Below are positions 1-5,790 of a DNA stretch of 8,989 nt, piece by piece. Below the pieces are notes generated by a model. That model saw only the letters and a program-made list of their open reading frames with translations. It was not told where the DNA came from and made no database searches. Position 1 is the first letter of the stretch; each line of letters opens with the position of its first letter. The DNA is from Bacteroidetes bacterium SW_11_45_7. Lineage in GTDB: Bacteria > Bacteroidota > Bacteroidia > Chitinophagales > SW-11-45-7. A program made the translations under genes and the position numbers. Where the stretch lies: assembly GCA_003022985.1 (NCBI GenBank), contig PXTV01000067.1, positions 1-8,989 of the forward strand, written 5' to 3'.

Positions 1-75
1 GCCTGCGCCAAGGCCTGTCTGGTCTTCATTCGTGGAGCCGTTCGACCAGTTGTAACTGTAATTGGGCGTGCCGCC
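1..75. repeat. Direct repeat copy A (partner 691-765)
   Basis: Bases 1-75 match 691-765 at 73 of 75 positions; the differences are at 33 and 34. Both encode the end of one YNWSNGS(S/T)NEDQTGLGAG module. The spacing is 690 bases, exactly 230 codons or three SprB repeats, so recombination between copies would keep the reading frame. The match may extend beyond the left edge. Confidence 0.9.
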
Positions 76-1479
76 AGTGGCCGTGATGTAGATCGCGCCA
101 GCGGTAGCTCCACTACAGGCCGGGTCGATCACTGTGTCTACCGCAACCTGGAGCTGGGGCGGCTCGTTAATAGTGTCATTCACAACAAACGTGCAGCCGT
201 TCGAATCGCGCACGATTACATTGTAGATCCCTCCGCTCAGGTTGGTAAAGTTCGTGTCTGTTTGATACGTCACGCCATCTATGCTGTATTCGTAAGAAGG
301 TGTGCCGCCTGTGGTGTTCGTAACCGAGATACTGCCATCGCTGGCTCCGGCACAACTGACGTCCGTGCTGGTAGTTGTCATTGATAGCGGATTCGGCTCC
401 GTCAGTGTCTCACTTAGCGTGGCTGTGCAGCCATTGTCATCTGTGACAGTGACCGTGTACGTACCTGCTGTCAAGCCGGTGATGTCTTCATTGGACGAGC
501 CGTTGCTCCAGTTGTAATCGTAGGGCTGGGTGCCGCCACTAACGCTGATGTCGATGGAGCCGTCACTGCCTCCGCTACAGGAAATATCGGAGCTGCTGGC
601 TACGCTTACGTTCAGCTGGCTCGGCTGGTTGATCGTGGCGCTGGCTGTAGCTGTGCAGCCATTATTGTCCGTGACCGTGACCGTGTAAGTGCCTGCGCCA
701 AGGCCTGTCTGGTCTTCATTCGAAGAGCCGTTCGACCAGTTGTAACTGTAATTGGGCGTGCCGCCTGTAGCAGAAATGAAGATGCTTCCTGTCGAGTCAC
801 CATTGCATTTGATATCCAATTGGCTGTCAACCTTGACGATTAAAGGGGACGGTTCAGTAATTGTAACCTGGGTATCGGCCGTACAACCCTTTGCATCCTC
901 GGTAAAAGCTGTAAAAGATCCGGATGCGAGACTGTCAAATGTTGAAGATGCCTGAAAGTTAACACCATCTATCGAATAATTATAGGGATTTGTTCCCCCA
1001 CTAGCTGTTAATGATAAGTACCCATCGGAAAAACCGTTACAACTCACATTCCGTAAAGAGTCGACCGCAAGTTGAACAGTATCCTCATTGATTATCGTCA
1101 CAGAGGATGTTGTATCGAGACAGCCATTTTGATCCTGTACGATAATCGTGTAGGTATTGGCCGAGAGATTATCGAAGTTACCTGAAGGTTGAAACGAACT
1201 CCCATTTAATGAAAATTGGTAAGGAGCTACGCCACCCGATGCTGATGCAAAAATCTCACCATCATCAACACCATTACAAGCAGAGTTAGAACTAGAATCG
1301 ATGGTGGTTAATAACTCCGGTGGTTCTGTAAGCTGAACAGTTGTGGTATCAAGACATCCATTATCATCTTGCACGACCACTTGATAATTACCAGCAGTGA
1401 GTCCCGGAAATTGATTATTCGATTGATAAGTAGCGCCACTATCAATCGAATATTGATAAGGGTTGGTTCCACCACTTGC
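1..1479 (-). CDS. SprB-repeat surface adhesin, continuation after frame break (3' end outside window)
   Basis: I translated the minus strand from 1479 to 1 in the frame whose codons begin at multiples of three. It is open throughout, 493 codons without a stop, and starts in mid-repeat with ASGGTNPYQYS, exactly where repeat 3 of the upstream frame was cut off. It contains the rest of repeat 3, repeats 4-8 complete (starting near 1284, 1047, 813, 585 and 360) and the start of repeat 9 (from 123). Repeats 3-5 and 8 have the YSI(D/N)G..(F/Y)Q centre; 6, 7 and 9 have the YNWSNGS(S/T)NED centre. The only in-frame start near the break is a TTG at 1482 behind a TAG at 1488, with no signal peptide, so this half is unlikely to be exported as an independent protein. 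It is best regarded as the remainder of the gene starting at 2957. The C-terminus, where a T9SS sorting domain would be expected, is outside the window. Confidence 0.85.
691..765. repeat. Direct repeat copy B (partner 1-75)
   Basis: Second copy of the 75-base near-identical segment, inside repeat 6. Identity ends sharply at 765/766, where the two copies encode different residues. Such a long nearly exact match in a region where other modules are clearly diverged suggests recent duplication or gene conversion. Confidence 0.9.
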
Positions 1480-2957
1480 CAACAGCTAATATCGCTTTGA
1501 GATGATACCGATATATTCAATGGAGAAGGTTCCTGGATGGTAAATGACACAGTAGCCGTACAGTTACTGTCATCTTCAACAGTTACAGTATAATTGCCTG
1601 CTGAAAGACTACTAAAAGTACCGGACGCTTGAAAAGAGCCACCGTTCAATGAGTAACGGTAAGCGGGAGTGCCACCGCTGGCCTGGACAGTCACGCTTCC
1701 ATCGCTTCCCCCATTACAACTTACATCGATTATTGTATCGACACCAACATTTAACTGCGAAGGTTGGGTAATGGTAACGCTAAGGGTATCGGAACATCCC
1801 GTTTGATCGAGGACGATCACAGTGTAAGTACCCACTGACAGATTATTGAATTGACTCGATGATTGAAATGACGTACCCCCATTAATGGAGTAATCATAGG
1901 GCTTGCGGCCTCCCGATGCACTGACAGTAATGGAACCATCATTACCGCCATTGCAACTGACATTCGTCACATTCACTGAGTCGATTGTGACTTGTGAAAC
2001 GGATAGAGCAAATGCAGAGGATGTGAAGTTGCTCCAATCCATTATCTCAATCGTGTTAAACGGTCCGCTTATGCCGGTAACAGGCGATTTTGTAGCTTCC
2101 CAGCGCGGTACGTTCTGCCAGTGTGCAATGGAGTCCCATTCGCCATCTACCGAAGGATCGTAAAACATTTTTATGTCGGCAGGATCAGCGCCTGTCTGAC
2201 GATAAATACGGTGGTAAAAATCGGGATTAACCCGGCAAATGGTCGAGTCTGTCTGCGTGCGGGCATACCCCTCAGTTGTAGCATCCACATTAGCCATCCT
2301 TACACCAAATGTGTGGGGGGAAGACGTTGAAGGGGTTATTGTTAGAGGCCGATACCGGTTTGTTCCCACACTTGAGCCAACCGGAAACAAATAAGACGAT
2401 GTGCTGCTGGTCTGCCACGCTAGACGTCCGGAGGCCAAACTGCTGACAAAACCATTGTTGAAGGTAATGGCGTTCGGATTCGGATTGGAGATAAGAAGTT
2501 GAAAACTATCCGTGGCGAACTCCCTGTCATTGAGTGATAGCCGATTCCGAACTTCAGCGTTAAGCGTCAAAGATTTAATGCCCGTGCCTTGCAAGGTAAG
2601 ATTGAAAAACCGGCTTTGAATAGAACCGGTAACTTGCTGATTAGCTCCATTCATGCGAACAGTGCTGGAATCAGCAATAAAAGTGGCATTGTTTTCCCAA
2701 TCACCCTGAAGCTCAAACTCGCCTGTTGTATTGCCACCTGTGATGGTATCGCCATTGATAATATTTTGGTCTACCCTGAAGGTACCACTATTATCAATCT
2801 TGCCATCCGCATTATTAACCGAGGCGTCTCTGACATATACCCGGGCATTTGAATCGATTGTAATCCGGACGCCTGTATTGTTGAAAAAGGTCTGGGCAAA
2901 TGCTACCTGCATAAATGATGATAGCAAAATAACCAACGTTCCAATGAAATATCTCAT
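1308..2957 (-). CDS. SprB-repeat surface adhesin, N-terminal part (frameshifted)
   Basis: The ATG at 2957 opens a signal peptide (residues 1-21, hydrophobic core GTLVILLSSF, likely cut after AFA before Gln22), so the product is exported. Residues 22 to about 325 are a beta-strand-rich region with FNNGF and FPVG motifs, of a kind common at the N-terminus of large Bacteroidota secreted proteins; its role is unknown. SprB-type repeats start near residue 333 (VSCNGG) and 412 (VSCNGG), each about 78-79 residues with the pattern SCNGG.DGS...ASGG..PY.YS...G.YTV.V.D..GC...TEP. SprB-family repeats are known from the gliding adhesin of Flavobacterium, which is exported by T9SS. The frame is lost after Cys492 (base 1482): residues 493-549, ending at the stop at 1308, are out of frame and match no repeat. 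The true continuation is in the adjacent frame from 1479 leftward. It lies 117 bases downstream of another minus-strand surface gene. Family call is secure; attachment or gliding function is inferred. Confidence 0.85.
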   Translation of the reverse strand: MRYFIGTLVILLSSFMQVAFAQTFFNNTGVRITIDSNARVYVRDASVNNADGKIDNSGTFRVDQNIINGDTITGGNTTGEFELQGDWENNATFIADSSTVRMNGANQQVTGSIQSRFFNLTLQGTGIKSLTLNAEVRNRLSLNDREFATDSFQLLISNPNPNAITFNNGFVSSLASGRLAWQTSSTSSYLFPVGSSVGTNRYRPLTITPSTSSPHTFGVRMANVDATTEGYARTQTDSTICRVNPDFYHRIYRQTGADPADIKMFYDPSVDGEWDSIAHWQNVPRWEATKSPVTGISGPFNTIEIMDWSNFTSSAFALSVSQVTIDSVNVTNVSCNGGNDGSITVSASGGRKPYDYSINGGTSFQSSSQFNNLSVGTYTVIVLDQTGCSDTLSVTITQPSQLNVGVDTIIDVSCNGGSDGSVTVQASGGTPAYRYSLNGGSFQASGTFSSLSAGNYTVTVEDDSNCTATVSFTIQEPSPLNISVSSQSDISCWQVVEPTLINIRLIVALLINRIINFRDSLLVIIKWSCKMIMDVLIPQLFSLQNHRSY

Positions 2958-2967
2958 AACACAAAAT

Positions 2968-2997
2968 ATATTACTGGATTGATAATCAACTAGTCAA
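2968..2997 (-). promoter_or_regulatory. Weak promoter candidate for the SprB-repeat gene
   Basis: On the minus strand TTGACT (2997-2992) and TAATAT (2973-2968) are separated by 18 bases. An 11-base palindrome (TTGAT, one base, ATCAA; 2979-2989) lies between them and could be an operator. The ATG at 2957 would leave a leader of only a few bases, and no Shine-Dalgarno sequence is visible, which is normal in Bacteroidota. Transcription could instead read through from the upstream surface gene, since I see no convincing terminator in the 117-base gap. Confidence 0.22.
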
Positions 2998-3074
2998 TAA
3001 AATTACCTATAGTGAATTGCCCTTTACACAAAAGATGAAAAGATGAAATGGCCGTAGTACGCTGATAAAAATCC

Positions 3075-4511
3075 TTACTTTTCATCTAATTCTTGCAAAT
3101 CATCTTCTAAATCCCTGTAGGAATCTTGATCACCACTATCCTTGGCCCGCTTCATCTCCAGCTTTATTTCCTGCTTCTTGGATAACTCACCCTTTGATGG
3201 AGATTGCTGATCGATTTCACCCGATTTATCATTACGATTAGCCTCTGTATACTCCTTAAGTCTGGACTTTTCTTCTTTAGTAAGATTCAAATTCAGCTTT
3301 TTATCGAGATCAGAATCGGCACTCTTACTTCTATCTTTCGGTGCTTCCACTTTAGCTTTAGCCACCCAGTCAAAAGATGCATTCTTTGCCTTATTGGACG
3401 TTGCTATCGTAAAACCGGTTTTATCCTTTTCCTTGATATATAACCCGGCATTGGCAGTCCTTGGTGTAAGATTGATGACCGGCTCACTGCCATTTCGGGC
3501 CTGTAGCTTAGATGCAAAACTTGTAGAATATTGAACCCTTACTTCTTGGTTGTTCTTGATCTTAGAAGTGCCAAAATCCTCGACAGTGGTTTGCAACTTC
3601 CCAACTTGTTTCTTGAGTTCTTTGGTTTCCTTATTCAAATATTTGACACCCGCCATGCTTAAAGCTGAAAAAGAATAAAGGTCAATCGCACTATATGTGT
3701 TGTTTTGCACATAATCAGGGGATGCATCAGTAAAGGTGCCAATGCGGGGAGTGGGACGATATTTAGCCGGCTTATCTTCATCAATTGTTTTTGTCTCTAT
3801 ATTATAACGATAAAACGCAATTTCCATATTTGCTATATCATTCATCACAGAACTGTAATCCTTCCCTTTTAGAGTGTGAATGTCTTTTTTCTTTTTCCTG
3901 ACAGAAGCGGTATTAAAGCTGTAAGCATGCATCTGCCAAAAAGCAGAATCGGAAGTGCCTACAAAACCCCATATATTGTCTTGAGGACGAATTGCCCCCT
4001 CCCCAAGACCGAATCGATCTATAACAATGTCATCAACTTGATTATCTCCAACATCGAAATATGCATTCTGGGCAGAGTTTTGCCCAACATAAAGGCGATA
4101 GTCATTACCTACATTACCAATGCCAAAGTTATCGGTACTTCCAGAAACAAGTAAGTCTGAATTAGGTACTTCCAATAAATTTGCGCCACCATCAATTAAC
4201 TCTTCAACAGTACCTATTTGCAATGTGGCATCTCCATCTCCATCAGCATCATTAACTTCAAGATCCTCAAACGGAGATGATGTTCCTACACCAACTTGAT
4301 CGTTGAGATTTGAGGGATACAGATCATTACCCGCATCGCGGTCCCAATAATTACTTCCTCCTAAGCTGCTCAAATCGGCAGTTTCTGTTCCCCCTCCATC
4401 TGTTAATTCAAGATCAGTACCATTTAGCGTAAGATTGTCGTTGTATTCATTCGTAGGGTCAGCATCGTTATCAGCAATACTGAATGACGCGTTGGAGCCA
4501 TTGCCTATGGA
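3075..4511 (-). CDS. Tail-fibre/S74-chaperone-domain surface protein, C-terminal part after frame break
   Basis: The nearest start-like codon is a TTG at 4373, but the coding signal continues upstream in frame to 4511 (SIGNGSNASFSIADNDAD, then DPTNEYNDNLTLNG), matching the shaft repeats of the preceding half-gene; no ATG lies in that stretch. Numbering from the TTG: residues 25-35 repeat the VGVGTSSP head motif. Residues 150-265 resemble the S74 endosialidase-type intramolecular chaperone: SVRKKKKDI with Ser157 and Lys162 five apart, as in the known Ser-Lys autocleavage dyad, ending in a predicted coiled coil (KETKELKKQVGKLQTTVEDF). Residues 272-345 form a beta domain (INLTP, AGLYIKEK, GFTI, FDWVAKA) often found after this chaperone in Bacteroidota proteins. 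Residues 346-432 are highly charged and probably helical or disordered. S74 domains trimerise fibre proteins and may then cut themselves off. No T9SS sorting domain is seen, so anchoring is unclear. Domain call fairly sure; autocleavage is inference. Confidence 0.8.
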   Translation of the reverse strand, partial: SIGNGSNASFSIADNDADPTNEYNDNLTLNGTDLELTDGGGTETADLSSLGGSNYWDRDAGNDLYPSNLNDQVGVGTSSPFEDLEVNDADGDGDATLQIGTVEELIDGGANLLEVPNSDLLVSGSTDNFGIGNVGNDYRLYVGQNSAQNAYFDVGDNQVDDIVIDRFGLGEGAIRPQDNIWGFVGTSDSAFWQMHAYSFNTASVRKKKKDIHTLKGKDYSSVMNDIANMEIAFYRYNIETKTIDEDKPAKYRPTPRIGTFTDASPDYVQNNTYSAIDLYSFSALSMAGVKYLNKETKELKKQVGKLQTTVEDFGTSKIKNNQEVRVQYSTSFASKLQARNGSEPVINLTPRTANAGLYIKEKDKTGFTIATSNKAKNASFDWVAKAKVEAPKDRSKSADSDLDKKLNLNLTKEEKSRLKEYTEANRNDKSGEIDQQSPSKGELSKKQEIKLEMKRAKDSGDQDSYRDLEDDLQELDEK

Positions 4512-5587
4512 AACAGGGTTGACCCGCTTAAATCCTGATATTCGTTTGTTGGGTCGTTATCGTTATCGGCTACATCGATGGTGGTATTGTTCCCGTTTGT
4601 GATCGTAATTGTGCGATCTGTACCTGAAACTGAGCTGCCCAGGTCTTGGTCATCACTATCGATTGAGGAAAGATTTACCGTTTGATTGCTTCCGTTCTGA
4701 ATGCCTATGGTAAGTGTGTTACCCGATAAGCCGGAACCCTGAATATCCTGATCATCCGTATCGGTCTCGTAATAATCCCTTATGTTGGTGTTAGCGCCTC
4801 CTGAAATGGTCACTTCGTGAGTCACAAAATCGGATGTGGGTGCATTCTGATTATTGTATCCCAAATCCTGTGCACTTCCTGCACCAGAGGCATCTATTGT
4901 TACACGATTCGCAGAAGAATTAAAATTGACAGATACACCACCGGTTCCTTCAAACTGAAGATTGTCGGTAGGGCTTGAGGCTGAGAACTGCAGAACACCA
5001 GAGCTATTCTCGATATTTTGAAAAAGGTTCTGATTATCAGTGTTGGGCTGGTCTAAAGCTGAAAGATCGACTGTTTCACCGGATCCATTCTCAATATCAA
5101 TGGTTAAATTATCAGTGGCTGACGAATAGCCTGAACCTTGAATATTCTGGTCATCAGTGCCTGAATCATCCAATGATGAAAGATCCACTGTTTGGTTTTG
5201 ACCGTTTTCAATATCTATAGCCAATACGTTGGTACCACTTGAGAAATCAGTAGTATTGAGTAAATCCTGTTCATCAGTGTTTGTACCCGGTATAGCGACC
5301 CATTGGGACTGGGAAGCATCCCAATAATAGAACTTATCGTTTGTGTTATCATATACGAGCATGCCCTCCTCTGCTGCGCCCGTAGGGATCGCATTTCGCT
5401 GGGAAGTGCTCATACGGGGCAGCAAAAAACCCTTATCAGTTGTCGATAAATCCATGATCGAGTTGGGGTTCGGATTGGTTGTCCCGATTCCTACGCTTTT
5501 TTGGCCATATACTTGGCCACAGAAAATACCGGTCAATAAAATGATGCAGATGAGTGATCGCACAAGGCTTGTCATAGGTGTATACAT
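4505..5587 (-). CDS. Tail-fibre-like surface protein, N-terminal part (frameshifted)
   Basis: I place the start at the ATG at 5587 (MYTPMTSLVR); an ATG at 5575 (MTSLVRSLICIILLTG) is equally plausible. A TTG at 5608 is less likely because it overlaps the promoter candidate. A signal peptide follows (core SLICIILLTGIF, likely cut near VYG/Q; no lipobox). Next comes the head common in Bacteroidota tail-fibre-domain proteins: SVGIGTTNPNP, DLSTTDKGFLLPRM, QRNAIP, GMLVYDNTNDKFYYWD, QWVAIPG. The rest is an Asp/Asn-rich shaft built of about 30-40-residue units: (T)D(D/E)Q(D/N)(L/I), then a short strand, I.(N/I).NG..QTVDLSSLD, and DNDNDPTNEYQDLS. The frame ends at TAG (4507-4505) in mid-unit (DLSGSTLFP), while the same repeat pattern resumes at once in the next frame. 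The two parts together would give one exported protein of about 835 residues. Probably a surface fibre; the ligand is unknown. Confidence 0.82.
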   Translation of the reverse strand: MYTPMTSLVRSLICIILLTGIFCGQVYGQKSVGIGTTNPNPNSIMDLSTTDKGFLLPRMSTSQRNAIPTGAAEEGMLVYDNTNDKFYYWDASQSQWVAIPGTNTDEQDLLNTTDFSSGTNVLAIDIENGQNQTVDLSSLDDSGTDDQNIQGSGYSSATDNLTIDIENGSGETVDLSALDQPNTDNQNLFQNIENSSGVLQFSASSPTDNLQFEGTGGVSVNFNSSANRVTIDASGAGSAQDLGYNNQNAPTSDFVTHEVTISGGANTNIRDYYETDTDDQDIQGSGLSGNTLTIGIQNGSNQTVNLSSIDSDDQDLGSSVSGTDRTITITNGNNTTIDVADNDNDPTNEYQDLSGSTLFP

Positions 5588-5599
5588 TTTAAGTTCAAA

Positions 5600-5632
5600 C
5601 AAAGACAATTGCTATCAATTCCTTGATGTCAA
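5600..5632 (-). promoter_or_regulatory. Promoter candidate for the tail-fibre-like gene
   Basis: On the minus strand TTGACA (5632-5627) is followed after 19 bases by TGTCTTTG (5607-5600), one mismatch from the Bacteroidota -7 element TAnnTTTG. Transcription would begin near 5593. That gives a very short leader to the ATG at 5587, or about 18 bases to the ATG at 5575, and puts the TTG at 5608 upstream of the transcript. This is a motif match only. Confidence 0.35.
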
Positions 5633-5684
5633 CTTTAGTTAATCATCAATTAATCAAATAAAAAAAATATCATCCGGATATCAT

Positions 5685-5707
5685 AAAAAAAGCCAAAAAA
5701 ATTTGGC
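5685..5707 (-). terminator. Terminator-like hairpin between divergent promoters
   Basis: On the minus strand GCCAAA (5707-5702), a TTTT loop (5701-5698) and TTTGGC (5697-5692) are followed by seven T (5691-5685). The stem is only 6 bp, half of it A-T. It lies upstream of the minus-strand promoter candidate, so its only obvious use would be to stop antisense transcripts coming out of the plus-strand gene. It may be fortuitous in this AT-rich stretch (12 of 60 bases G or C at 5641-5700). Confidence 0.3.
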
Positions 5708-5721
5708 GATCATCTAAATTT

Positions 5722-5752
5722 TTGAAACCTCATCTTTACCACCTCGTATACT
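5722..5752 (+). promoter_or_regulatory. Promoter candidate for the P-domain/cadherin-like gene
   Basis: TTGAAA (5722-5727) and TATACT (5747-5752) are 19 bases apart; the upstream element also contains TTTG (5721-5724). Transcription would start near 5760, giving a leader of about 30 bases to the ATG at 5791. No Shine-Dalgarno sequence is visible. The downstream element does not match TAnnTTTG well, so this is weak. Confidence 0.28.
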
Positions 5753-5790
5753 GGAACAGTTTTCGTTCACTAACCAAAATCTAAGTAGTT

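Larger units (their letters stand above)
1..1961 (-). repeat. Array of nine SprB-type protein repeats
   Basis: Counting on the minus strand from each Cys-containing start motif, repeats begin near 1961, 1724, 1490, 1284, 1047, 813, 585, 360 and 123. Their lengths are 237, 234, 206, 237, 234, 228, 225 and 237 bases; the ninth is cut by the window edge. All are multiples of three except the third (206), which becomes 237 if 31 bases are restored. Each repeat has one Cys near its start (SCNGG) and one near its end (NGC), a pairing suggestive of a disulfide or a structural site. The array probably continues to the left. Confidence 0.85.

Noticed and set aside
302..955. Plus-strand open frames over the SprB repeats (302-517, 752-955), and similar ones at 1903-2330 and 2589-2982
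   Set aside because: They are antisense to well-supported repeat or N-terminal coding sequence, have no recognisable domain and simply mirror the codon pattern of the minus-strand gene.
1308..1478. The last 57 residues of the frame starting at 2957 as a genuine C-terminus
   Set aside because: They match no SprB pattern, while the neighbouring frame over the same bases reads perfect repeat sequence, so they are out-of-frame translation.
1..1961. CRISPR array or non-coding tandem repeat
   Set aside because: The periodicity (225-237 bases) is that of protein modules; the DNA copies are mostly diverged while the protein pattern is conserved. There are no short identical repeats with unique spacers.
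4505..4560. Programmed -1 ribosomal frameshift joining the two halves of the tail-fibre-like gene
   Set aside because: The required shift is -1, but the overlap has no canonical X-XXY-YYZ slippery heptamer in the upstream frame and no obvious downstream stem. A small deletion explains it better.
3075..5587. Prophage tail-fibre locus
   Set aside because: The S74-like domain recalls phage fibres, but there is an N-terminal signal peptide and a Bacteroidota-specific head, and no phage structural, lysis or integrase gene nearby.
5588..5608. TTG at 5608 as start of the tail-fibre-like protein
   Set aside because: ATG codons at 5587 and 5575 directly precede the signal peptide, and the TTG sits in the promoter candidate.
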